From Plantactinospora mayteni (GTDB lineage Bacteria; Actinomycetota; Actinomycetes; Mycobacteriales; Micromonosporaceae), in the NCBI RefSeq assembly GCF_016862935.1, contig NZ_BONX01000048.1, positions 62,001-126,000 of the forward strand: DNA of 64,000 bases, read 5' to 3'. Every line of letters starts with the position of its first letter. The first letter of the stretch is position 1. Shown here piece after piece: positions 8,897 to 16,021 of this stretch. The position numbers and the translations under genes are program-made. Below the pieces are notes generated by a model. It ran no database searches. It was not told the origin of the DNA and was given only the letters and a program-made list of their open reading frames with translations.

Positions 8897-10222
8897 TCAG
8901 GCTACGGCGGAATCCGGGTCGCCGGTCTCCGGCTGCTCGGCCGGGATCCGACCTGGCCGGCGCTGCCGGGGCACTCGGGCCGGGCTGGCGGGCCCTGGGG
9001 TCGGGCTGGCGGGCGGTGGGGCCGGGCTGGCGGCCCGGCGCCGGAGCGCGGCCAGCAGCATTCGCCGGCCGACCAGCATCAGCCCGGCGGCGAGCAGCAT
9101 CGCCGCCGCCGCGACCAGCCACATCGTCGGGTACCCGAGGCGGTCGGCGAGGGTGCCGAGGCCGAGCGGGCCGAGGCAGCCGCCCGCGTACACGCCGGTC
9201 TGGGTGATCGAGGTGGCGGCGGTCGGTGCCTGCGGATGCAGCCGGACCACGGCGAAGTTGAGCAGCCCGGGCCAGGCCCAGCCGAAGGCGAAGGCGAGTA
9301 CCACGCCGACCACCAGGGCCAGCGGAGGACTCAGGTGCAGCAGGCCCAGCCCGCCGGCACCGACCACCAGCATCGCGGCGACGGTGTTCAGGTGACCGCC
9401 GGAGCGGCGGTCGGCCAGCCAGCCCATCAGGATCCGGGAGAGCAGGCAGACGGCACCGCCGAGGGTCAGCAGCAGTCCGGCGAGCCCCGGGGAGAGTCCC
9501 CGGGCCGCCGCCGAGTCGACCAGGAAGGTGCCGCTGGCGTTCGCGGACCCGGCGGCCAGGGTGCCGGCCACACCGAGCGCGACCAGCGCCCCGGTCGCCC
9601 GCTCGCCGCGCCGCCGCGCCGGGTCCGCCCGCTCCCGTGGACCGGTGGGTACGACCGGCAGGATGGCCAGCGCCAGTACGGCGGCGGCGACGAACGCCCA
9701 GCGCCAGCCGACGGTCAGCGCCACGGCTGGTACGGCGGCCCCGGCCAGCAGCGTGCCGGCCGGGATGGCGGCCTGCTTGACCCCGAAGGAGAGACCCTGC
9801 CGGCCGGGCGGTACCCGGTGCGCCAGGGTGGCGTTGCTGGCCATCTGGCCGAGCGGGTTGGCCAGGGCGACCACCGCCAGCAGGGCGACCAGTACCGGAT
9901 AGGAGCGGGCCACGGCGGCGACCGCCAGCATGGCGGCGGCGACCAGCAGCAGGCTGGCCCGGGCGACCACCGTCGGGCCGTACCGCTCGACGAGGGCGCC
10001 GGACGGGACGGAGGCGAGCGCGCTCACCCCGAAGTAGACGGCGACGGCCAGCCCCAGCCCGGCGGGGGAGAAGTCCAGCTCGGCGCCGAGTTGCACGGCG
10101 AGTCCGCCGATCAGGAAGACCGGCAGTACCCCGGCCACCGTGATGACGGTGGCGGCGAGCACGGTACGAGTCGGCCGCGCGGAAGGTACGGCCTGCGGGG
10201 TGTTCTCGGTGAGATCGGCCAT
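8897..10222 (-). CDS. MFS transporter
   Basis: Major facilitator superfamily protein of 441 aa with about 12 predicted helices in two halves. Start of helix 1 and the loop after helix 2 (SALASVPSGALVERYGP) resemble the MFS motif A region. A second-half counterpart reads RILMGWLADRRSGG. The C-terminal tail of about 40 residues is Pro/Ala-rich and cytoplasmic. Substrate is not deducible; drug or metabolite export is the usual guess. The chosen start is ATG at 10222; a GTG eight codons upstream (10246) is also in frame. It diverges from the IclR regulator gene, which could control it. Confidence 0.85.
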   Translation of the reverse strand: MADLTENTPQAVPSARPTRTVLAATVITVAGVLPVFLIGGLAVQLGAELDFSPAGLGLAVAVYFGVSALASVPSGALVERYGPTVVARASLLLVAAAMLAVAAVARSYPVLVALLAVVALANPLGQMASNATLAHRVPPGRQGLSFGVKQAAIPAGTLLAGAAVPAVALTVGWRWAFVAAAVLALAILPVVPTGPRERADPARRRGERATGALVALGVAGTLAAGSANASGTFLVDSAAARGLSPGLAGLLLTLGGAVCLLSRILMGWLADRRSGGHLNTVAAMLVVGAGGLGLLHLSPPLALVVGVVLAFAFGWAWPGLLNFAVVRLHPQAPTAATSITQTGVYAGGCLGPLGLGTLADRLGYPTMWLVAAAAMLLAAGLMLVGRRMLLAALRRRAASPAPPPASPTPGPASPARVPRQRRPGRIPAEQPETGDPDSAVA

Positions 10223-10320
10223 TTGGGACGAGCCTACGCGAGCCACCCGTATGAACCGTTCGTGTCCGTGGCTGCACGCACGGTCGCGGTAGATCTGGCA
10301 TCCTCAATCCGATCGGGCAT

Positions 10321-10348
10321 TTCGCAGGCGCCCGGTTTTTCATATTCT
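10321..10348 (+). promoter_or_regulatory. Candidate sigma-70-type promoter of the IclR gene
   Basis: TTCGCA (10321-10326), a 16-base spacer and TATTCT (10343-10348), followed by GGAGG and the GTG start at 10375. The AT-rich stretch around 10335-10350 stands out in the GC-rich gap. The divergent MFS promoter must lie in the same 150-base region. Prediction only. Confidence 0.4.
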
Positions 10349-10374
10349 GTAAGTCCCCGGCGGCGGAGGTGGTT

Positions 10375-11157
10375 GTGCGCGACCCCTTGGCGGAACCTTC
10401 GGACCTGATCCGCAGCGTGTCGCGTGCCTTGCGCGTGCTCGAAGCGGTGGGACGGGCACCGAAGGGCCTGACCGTGAAACAGATTGCCCGGCGTTGCGAG
10501 TTGACTGTGGCCACCACGTACCACCTGGTGCGGACACTCGCCTACGAGGGCTACGTGATCAGGCGCGAAGACGGCACGTACATCGTCGGGTTGGAGGTGG
10601 CGGACCGGTACCGCGAACTGGTCACCGCGTTCCGCGGGCCACCGGCGGTGGGCGAGTCGCTGCGCCGGGCCGCCTCGGACACGGGCTACAGCCACTACCT
10701 GGGTCGGTTCGTCGGCGGGCAGGTGGCGATCACCGCGGTCGCCGAGGGGCCCCGGTCGCCGTACGTGGAGGATCTGGTGCCCGGCTTCGACGAGGGCGCC
10801 CACGCCACCGCACTCGGCAAGGGGCTGCTGGCCACCCTCACCCCGGAGCAGCGGTTCCGCTACCTGCGCGAGTACGGCATGCGGCCGTTCACCTCGGCGA
10901 CCCTGGTCGCCGCCGACGCGTTCGAGGCGGACCTGGCGGCCGGTGACCGGCGCGGTATGCACCTGGAACTCGGCCAGTTCCGGCACGGCGTCGCGTGTGC
11001 GGCCGTGCTGGTCACCCCGGACAAGGACATGGAGCGCCGGGTGGTGCTCGCCTGCGCGCTGCCGGCCGCCGAGATGATGACCTCGGCCCGGGTGGTCCGG
11101 GCCAAGCTGCTCGCGGTCGCCCGCGCCGTAGCCGACGGCCTCGCCACCGAAACCTGA
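10375..11157 (+). CDS. IclR family transcriptional regulator
   Basis: DNA-binding regulator with an N-terminal winged helix-turn-helix (about residues 10-70; recognition region LTVKQIARRCELTVATTYHL) and a C-terminal effector-binding IclR domain. The conserved run ATALGKGLLATLTPEQ lies near residue 145. GTG 10375 is chosen because GGAGG sits six bases upstream; a GTG two codons earlier is also in frame. Length, 260 aa, fits the family. Its ligand cannot be told from sequence. The divergent MFS gene is the obvious candidate target along with itself. Confidence 0.9.
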   Translation: MRDPLAEPSDLIRSVSRALRVLEAVGRAPKGLTVKQIARRCELTVATTYHLVRTLAYEGYVIRREDGTYIVGLEVADRYRELVTAFRGPPAVGESLRRAASDTGYSHYLGRFVGGQVAITAVAEGPRSPYVEDLVPGFDEGAHATALGKGLLATLTPEQRFRYLREYGMRPFTSATLVAADAFEADLAAGDRRGMHLELGQFRHGVACAAVLVTPDKDMERRVVLACALPAAEMMTSARVVRAKLLAVARAVADGLATET

Positions 11158-11210
11158 CCGCGCCGGACCGCGCCGGGCCGGACCGCGCCGGGCCGGACCG
11201 CGCCGGACCG
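11158..11210 (+). repeat. Short GC-rich tandem repeat
   Basis: Tandem copies of a unit resembling GACCGCGCCGG(GCCG), about 10-15 bases long, directly after the IclR stop and before the terminator hairpin. It is probably slippage-prone sequence with no visible coding role. Confidence 0.6.
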
Positions 11211-11220
11211 AAACCGGAAC

Positions 11221-11260
11221 GTGGTCTCCTGCTACCCCTGGAGGGGTAGCAGGAGACCAC
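11221..11260. terminator. Perfect 19-bp hairpin, bidirectional terminator
   Basis: Two 19-base arms (11221-11239 and 11242-11260) are exact reverse complements separated by two bases. It lies between the convergent IclR and PhoX genes, so it probably ends transcription from both sides. No U-tract follows, as is common in actinomycetes. Confidence 0.8.
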
Positions 11261-11288
11261 GGAGGAGGCGGTGCTCAGGTTTTGGCGG

Positions 11289-13418
11289 TCAGCTTCCGAC
11301 TACGTCGCCGTCGAGGCGCCAGGTGACGACCACACCGGGCTTGGCGAAGTCGCCGTCCGGCCAGTTCGACGCCGGGTTCTCCAGCGAGGCGCCGCTCAGC
11401 TCGCCCGGGTGCTGTACGGCGACGAAGACCGAGCGGTTGTCCGTGGTGATGAACGGCCCGCAGGTCTCCGCGCCGAGCGGCACGGTGAGGAACTGCTTGA
11501 GGTGGCCGCGCTCCGGCCCCTCGATGGCGGTGGCGAAGAGCCCGTCGTTGCTGCCCAGCGCGTTGCCGTCGGTGGCGATCCAGAGGTTGCCGGAGCCGTC
11601 GAACGCCACGTTGTCCGGGCAGGAGATCGGCGACACCTTGGTCTTGTCGTAGCCGGCGAAGTACGTCGACGCGTCGGTCGGGTCGCCGCAGACGATCGGT
11701 ACCGACCAGGCGAAGGTCTCCGAGGTGTTGTCGCCCCGGTCCTCGACCAGCTCCAGCACGTGCCCGTGCTTGTTGTTGGTCCGCGGGTTCGCCTCGTCGG
11801 CCTTCGGGTTGGTCCCGACACCCCGGTTGGTGTTGTTGGTCAGCGCCACGTACACCTTGCCGGTGAGCAGGCTCGGCTCGACGTCCTCCGGGCGGTCCAT
11901 CTTGGTCGCCCCGACCGCGTCACCGGCCTGCCGGGTGAAGGTGAGCACGTCGGCGGCGGTCATGCCGGGGACGTACGACGTGTTGCCCCGGACCAGCTTG
12001 ATCCACTTGCCCCGGCCGTTGAACGCACCGTCGGTCGGCAGCTTGCCCGAGCCGTCGATCTCGTCGGCGCTGGTCTGGTCGAGCTTCGCGACGTAGAGGG
12101 TGCCGGACTCCAGCAGGGTGAGGTTGTGCTCCCGGGCGGTCCAGGAGTCACCCTTCTTGAACTTCTTGTCCGAGACGAACTTGTAGAGGTAGTCGAACCG
12201 CTCGTCGTCGCCCATGTACGCCACGACCCGCTCGTCCTTGGCCACGATGACGTTCGCGCCCTCGTGCTTGAACCGGCCCAGCGCGGTGTGCTTGCGCGGC
12301 TTCGCCTCCGGGTCGAACGGGTCGACCTCGACGATCCAGCCGAACCGGTGCGCCTCGTTGGGGTGCTTCGCCAGGTCGAACCGCTCGTCGGCGCGCTCCC
12401 ACTTCCGGCTGTCGGCGGGGTAGCGGGCGGTGGTGGTGATGCCGTACCGGGCCAGCTTCGGCTTGAGCGTCTCCGGGGCGCCGTCGCCGCCGACGAAGTA
12501 CTGGTTGAAGTTCTCCTCGCCGGAGAGCACCGTGCCCCACGGGGTGATCCCGCCGGCGCAGTTGTTCAGGGTGCCGATCGCGGTCCGGCCCTTCGGGTCG
12601 GCAGCGGTCTTCAGCCAGGCCGAGCCGGCCGCCGGGCCGGTGAAGTCGAACTTCGTCGTGTGCGCGGTGATCCGCCGGTTGTACTTCAGCTTGCCCTTGC
12701 GGACCGGCTTCCACTCGCCGCTCTCGCCGACCCGCTCCAGCTCCACCACGGAGAGCCCGTGCGCGGCCATCGCCACCCGGACCTGCTCCACGCTCATCGC
12801 GTCGAAGGTGGTGAAGTTCGGGAACATCAGGTTCTCGTTGGTGTACTCGTGGTTCACCACCAGCAGCGCCCGCTCGCCCTTGCGGTCCAGCGGAAGTACC
12901 CCGACGAAGTCGTTGTTGTAGCCGAACTGCTGGGACTGCCGCGCGGCGGTCTGCCGCTGCACGTCCAGCTCGGGGGCGCCGGACAGGACCGGGTCGCCCC
13001 AGCGGATCACGACGGAGTGGTCGTACCCGTTCGGCACCACCAGGGTGTCGAGCTTGTTCGGCGGGATCGGCTTGAAGGTGAGCGCCGCGTTGCCGGGTCG
13101 CCGGGCCGGGGTGAAGCTGTCCACCTCGGGCAGCGCCGGGCTGGAGCCGTTCCCGGGGGCGGCCATCGCCGGAGAGCCGGCGAGCGCGCCGGCCGCCGCG
13201 CCGCCGAAGCCGAGCACCAGCGCGCCGACCGCGCCGGCCCGGACGACTCCGCGCCGGGTCACCTCGGCCTGGACGACGTCACCGAAGTACGGGTTGTCGG
13301 ACTCGTTCGGCACCGGGTGGGCACACGCGTTTCCGCACCGGTAAATGCAGGTCATGGCGTCGCGCCCGCCGTGGCCCGCCGGGCCGAGCAGGGGGAGCAG
13401 CCGGGGTCGCTCGGTCAT
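11289..13418 (-). CDS. phoX: PhoX-family (DUF839) secreted phosphatase, Tat signal
   Basis: Extracellular alkaline phosphatase-type enzyme of the calcium/iron PhoX family that releases phosphate from organic esters, 709 aa. The N-terminus carries the actinobacterial Cys signature CIYRCGNACAHPVPN, then a twin-arginine motif TRRGVVRAG near residue 55 followed by a hydrophobic stretch ending in Ala-rich sequence, so Tat export is likely. DUF839 landmarks are LLVVNHEYTNENLMFP and GTVLSGEENFNQYF. The latter has Ser-Gly before GEEN's glutamates, where some PhoX enzymes have an iron-binding Cys. A PHO box lies about 115-135 bases upstream, supporting induction by phosphate starvation. The whole gene reads convergently toward the IclR gene. 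Confidence 0.88.
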   Translation of the reverse strand: MTERPRLLPLLGPAGHGGRDAMTCIYRCGNACAHPVPNESDNPYFGDVVQAEVTRRGVVRAGAVGALVLGFGGAAAGALAGSPAMAAPGNGSSPALPEVDSFTPARRPGNAALTFKPIPPNKLDTLVVPNGYDHSVVIRWGDPVLSGAPELDVQRQTAARQSQQFGYNNDFVGVLPLDRKGERALLVVNHEYTNENLMFPNFTTFDAMSVEQVRVAMAAHGLSVVELERVGESGEWKPVRKGKLKYNRRITAHTTKFDFTGPAAGSAWLKTAADPKGRTAIGTLNNCAGGITPWGTVLSGEENFNQYFVGGDGAPETLKPKLARYGITTTARYPADSRKWERADERFDLAKHPNEAHRFGWIVEVDPFDPEAKPRKHTALGRFKHEGANVIVAKDERVVAYMGDDERFDYLYKFVSDKKFKKGDSWTAREHNLTLLESGTLYVAKLDQTSADEIDGSGKLPTDGAFNGRGKWIKLVRGNTSYVPGMTAADVLTFTRQAGDAVGATKMDRPEDVEPSLLTGKVYVALTNNTNRGVGTNPKADEANPRTNNKHGHVLELVEDRGDNTSETFAWSVPIVCGDPTDASTYFAGYDKTKVSPISCPDNVAFDGSGNLWIATDGNALGSNDGLFATAIEGPERGHLKQFLTVPLGAETCGPFITTDNRSVFVAVQHPGELSGASLENPASNWPDGDFAKPGVVVTWRLDGDVVGS

Positions 13419-13532
13419 GGAGATGGAGCCTCCTCGCCAATGTCAGGGATGCGCGCCCGGGCACCTTGGGTACGGCGCACGAGGGCGCGTGCCTGCCGGA
13501 CGCTAGGAGTACGCCGTGAGCGGCGTCCGGCC

Positions 13533-13554
13533 CTCGGGTGAACCAGAGGTGAAC
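13533..13554 (-). promoter_or_regulatory. PHO box (PhoP binding site) upstream of phoX
   Basis: Read on the minus strand the site is two direct repeat units, GTTCACCTCTG and GTTCACCCGAG, with both GTTCACC cores exact and spaced 11 bases apart. That is the published architecture of Streptomyces PHO boxes. It faces the phosphatase gene that starts at 13418. Both the sequence match and the target gene agree. Confidence 0.75.
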
Positions 13555-13743
13555 ATCCCCAGGAAGCGGGCTGTTCCGGGCGCCACCACCCGTCGGGCCG
13601 ACACCGGGATGTCCGGCAGGGCGACCCGGCTCGGCCGGTAGGCCGATGGCGTCCCGCCGACCCCGGCTCGGATCCACACCGCCCCGGCTCGGATCCGCAC
13701 CGTGCGACCATCTCCCCGGCCCCGGGTTGAACCGTCCCGGCAC

Positions 13744-13804
13744 CGGATACGTGGAACTCGCCAGGAGCGGATACGTGGAACCGGGGTGCGCGGACACGTG
13801 GAAC
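13744..13804 (+). promoter_or_regulatory. Three direct repeats with ECF-type GGAAC elements
   Basis: CGGATACGTGGAAC occurs at 13744-13757 and 13768-13781, and CGGACACGTGGAAC at 13791-13804, 23-24 bases apart. Each contains GGAAC, the usual -35 core of ECF sigma promoters, and each CGT of the next copy lies 15-16 bases after the previous GGAAC, like a -10. This suggests an autoregulated promoter of the downstream sigma gene. The start codon of that gene would then lie downstream of the repeats. Confidence 0.45.
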
Positions 13805-14386
13805 CGGGCGCCAGAGCGGGTCAGGAGCCAGAGCGGGTCAGGAGCCGGAGCGGGTGGGAGGCGACAGGCGATCAGCGACCAGGACGCCGAACTGCTGCGC
13901 GCCATGCACGACGAGCACGGCGACGCGCTGCTCGCGCATGCCCTGCGGCTGACCAGCGGCGACCGGCAGCGGGCCGAGGACCTGGTGCAGGAGACGCTGC
14001 TGCGGGCGTGGCGGCATCCGGAGGCGCTCGACCCGCAGCGGGGGTCGGTGCGGGCCTGGCTCTTCACCATCGCCCGCAACCTCGCCATCGACGCGTGGCG
14101 GCGGCGCGCCGCCCGGATCGGCGAGGTGATCACCGACGAGCTGCCCGAGCCGCCACAGGTGGTCGACGAGGCGGACCGGGCGGTGGAGGCATGGACGGTG
14201 GCGGAGGCGCTCAACCGGCTCTCGCCGTCACACCGCGAGGTGCTGGTGGAGTGCTTCTACCAGGGCCGGTCGGTGACCGAGGCGGCGGCCCGGCTGGGCG
14301 TACCGCCGGGGACGGTGAAGTCGCGGACGCACTACGCGCTGCGGTCGCTGCGGCTGGTACTGGCGGAGATGGGGGTGACCGGGTGA
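13775..14386 (+). CDS. ECF-family RNA polymerase sigma factor
   Basis: Extracytoplasmic-function sigma factor that redirects RNA polymerase to a small regulon. Region 2 is visible in RQRAEDLVQETLLRAWRHPE, and region 4 in LSPSHREVLVECFYQGRSV followed by AARLGVPPGTVKSRTHYA. It resembles the SigK/SigL type paired with membrane zinc anti-sigma factors. The reading frame is open back to 13646, but conserved protein begins only near 13888. GTG 13775 is an arbitrary compromise and ATG 13903 would be too short, so the true start is unresolved. The stop overlaps the GTG of the anti-sigma gene, meaning coupled translation. Confidence 0.88.
   Translation: MEPGCADTWNRAPERVRSQSGSGAGAGGRRQAISDQDAELLRAMHDEHGDALLAHALRLTSGDRQRAEDLVQETLLRAWRHPEALDPQRGSVRAWLFTIARNLAIDAWRRRAARIGEVITDELPEPPQVVDEADRAVEAWTVAEALNRLSPSHREVLVECFYQGRSVTEAAARLGVPPGTVKSRTHYALRSLRLVLAEMGVTG
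13812..13854 (+). repeat. 17-bp tandem repeat before the sigma gene core
   Basis: CAGAGCGGGTCAGGAGC is repeated exactly at 13812-13828 and 13829-13845, with a partial third copy after it. It lies inside the in-frame upstream extension of the sigma gene, but 17 is not a multiple of three, so the repeat argues that this stretch is not conserved coding sequence. Confidence 0.65.
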
Positions 14387-15078
14387 CGAATTGCGAGTAC
14401 GCCCACGACGACGGGGCGTACGTGCTGGGCGCCCTGTCCCCCGCCGAGCGGGCCGCGTACGAACGGCACCTGGCCGGCTGCCCGACGTGCCGGGAGGCGG
14501 TCGCCGAGCTCGCCGTACTGCCGGGACTGTTGGGGCGGCTCGATCCGGCCGGGCTGGCGGAGATCTCCCCCGCACCGAGCGCCGGTGAACGGCTGCCGGA
14601 GCTGCTCGACGCGGCCCGGGCCCGTCGACGGCGGGAACGGCGGCGCGGCCGGCTCCGTACCGGCGGGCTGGCCATGGTCGCCGCCACCCTGGCCGCCATG
14701 CTGGGGTTCGGGATCGCCGTTCCGGTGGTGGGCGGCTGGAACGCCGGCACCGACGTCGAGGTGCGGATGGTCGCCATGCAGCCGGTACGCGGCAACGTGC
14801 CGGTCACCGCCGAGATCGGCTTCGACGGTACGCGCTGGGGCACCGTGATCACGATGCGCTGCCAGTACGCGAAGACCAGGGACTATACGAAGGCGTACAC
14901 GTTCCGGCTGGTGGCGCACGGCCCGAACGGCGAGACGGAGCAGATCGGCTCCTGGCTCGCCGCTCCCGGCGACGACGCCACCTTCACCGGCGTCACCCGG
15001 TTCACCAGGTCCGAGCTGATCCGCCTCGAACTCCTCCGGTACGACAACACCCCGCTGCTCGCCTACGACGTGCCGTAG
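14383..15078 (+). CDS. Membrane anti-sigma factor (zinc-finger type)
   Basis: Partner that holds the upstream ECF sigma factor inactive at the membrane. The N-terminal domain carries the zinc-binding anti-sigma motif HLAGCPTC (Hx3Cx2C) near residue 28. A single transmembrane helix lies at about residues 90-112, and a domain of roughly 110 residues follows outside the cell with no recognised fold. The GTG start overlaps the sigma stop (GTGA). Release probably involves signal-dependent inactivation or proteolysis, which cannot be seen from sequence. Confidence 0.87.
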   Translation: MTNCEYAHDDGAYVLGALSPAERAAYERHLAGCPTCREAVAELAVLPGLLGRLDPAGLAEISPAPSAGERLPELLDAARARRRRERRRGRLRTGGLAMVAATLAAMLGFGIAVPVVGGWNAGTDVEVRMVAMQPVRGNVPVTAEIGFDGTRWGTVITMRCQYAKTRDYTKAYTFRLVAHGPNGETEQIGSWLAAPGDDATFTGVTRFTRSELIRLELLRYDNTPLLAYDVP

Positions 15079-15109
15079 GTCGCGGCGGTCGGGCCCCGGC
15101 ACCTCGCCG

Positions 15110-15148
15110 GGGTCATTGGTCCCGGGACCTGGCCGGGTCCTTGGTCCC
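15110..15148 (+). promoter_or_regulatory. Two DosR/DevR-like palindromic boxes
   Basis: GGGTCATTGGTCCC (15110-15123) and GGGTCCTTGGTCCC (15135-15148) both fit GGGNC-N4-GNCCC, the core of the mycobacterial DosR and related actinobacterial DevR sites, and are 25 bases apart centre to centre. They lie about 90-130 bases before the DoxX-type gene. The single pattern is common by chance in such GC-rich DNA; the near-identical tandem pair is the evidence. Confidence 0.5.
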
Positions 15149-15237
15149 GGGCATTGAGGCGCTCGGACCCGGGTGCGGCGGGGCCGTGCCGAGCAGAGTG
15201 ATGGGTGTCAGGACAAGGGTCGACCCCGGAGGCCACG

Positions 15238-15828
15238 ATGACCACCCGCCACTCCACCCGCCCGATCAGCACGCCGCTGGAGCGGGCCGACTCGCCCGGC
15301 GCGATGCTGACCAAGACCGGCGCCAAGGCACTGGCCGTGCTGCGCATCTCGACCGGCTTCGTCTTCCTCTGGGCCTTCCTGGACAAGACCTTCGGGCTCA
15401 ACTACTCGACGCCGTCGGCCCGGGCCTGGATCAACGGCGGCTCGCCGACCGAGGGCTTCCTCTCGCACGTCTCGGTGGGGCCGTTCGAGTCGGTCGCGCA
15501 CAGCATCGCCGGTACCTGGTGGGCCAACTGGCTCTTCATGCTCGGCATGCTCGCCGTCGGCGTCGCGTTGATCGCCGGCATCGGCCTGCGGGTCGCCGCC
15601 GCGTCGGGCGCACTGATCATGGCGCTGATGTGGTTCGCCGAGTTCCCGCTCGCCCAGCACACCAGCGCCGGTGAGCCGACCGGCTCCACCAATCCGCTGA
15701 CCGACTACCACTTCATCTACGCCGCGGTGCTGGTCGTGCTGGCCGCGACGTACGCCGGGCACACCTGGGGACTGGGTCGAGGGTGGGCGCGACTGCCCTT
15801 CGTGCAGCGGCACCGCTGGATGATCTGA
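15238..15828 (+). CDS. DoxX-family integral membrane protein
   Basis: Small membrane protein of 196 aa with about four helices. It is related to DoxX/DoxD, the membrane subunit family of thiosulfate:quinone oxidoreductase, whose actinobacterial members are mostly uncharacterised. Conserved look-alikes are VLRISTGFVFLWAFLDKTFG near residue 33 and the late DYHFIYAAVLVVLA. ATG 15238 is chosen over an upstream in-frame codon because GGAGG lies five bases before it. A strong terminator follows at 15877-15910, so it is a single-gene unit. The DosR-like boxes suggest induction under low oxygen or nitric oxide. Confidence 0.8.
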   Translation: MTTRHSTRPISTPLERADSPGAMLTKTGAKALAVLRISTGFVFLWAFLDKTFGLNYSTPSARAWINGGSPTEGFLSHVSVGPFESVAHSIAGTWWANWLFMLGMLAVGVALIAGIGLRVAAASGALIMALMWFAEFPLAQHTSAGEPTGSTNPLTDYHFIYAAVLVVLAATYAGHTWGLGRGWARLPFVQRHRWMI

Positions 15829-15876
15829 CCAACCATCTCCGGGCCGCCCCGGCAGCGGCCCACCAACTCGCCACCC

Positions 15877-15910
15877 GTCTCGCGGACCGTACCCCCACGG
15901 TCCGCGAGAC
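15877..15910 (+). terminator. Hairpin terminator after the DoxX gene
   Basis: Arms 15877-15890 and 15897-15910 are perfect 14-base reverse complements around an ACCCCC loop, followed by TCTTCC. It ends the DoxX transcript 50 bases after the stop. Confidence 0.8.
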
Positions 15911-15934
15911 TCTTCCGTGCTGAGGTGCTGAGGT

Positions 15935-15995
15935 CTCGCCAAGATTCTTGGCGAGTTACGGTTCGCAGCGAGCCACAGTTCGCCAAGAATCTTGG
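15935..15995. repeat. Two copies of a CCAAG-N3-CTTGG palindrome
   Basis: A perfect palindrome with 9-base arms at 15935-15955 (CTCGCCAAG, ATT, CTTGGCGAG) and a second, CCAAGAATCTTGG, at 15983-15995, about 44 bases apart centre to centre. They sit between the DoxX terminator and the stop of the convergent glycosyltransferase. They could be a repetitive intergenic palindrome, a second terminator or a protein site. Confidence 0.6.
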
Positions 15996-16021
15996 TCGCC
16001 CTTGCCGCGCGGCCAGGACGG

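Noticed and set aside
13646-13774. N-terminal extension of the sigma factor
   Set aside because: The frame is open, but the sequence is low-complexity and contains promoter-like repeats with periods not divisible by three.
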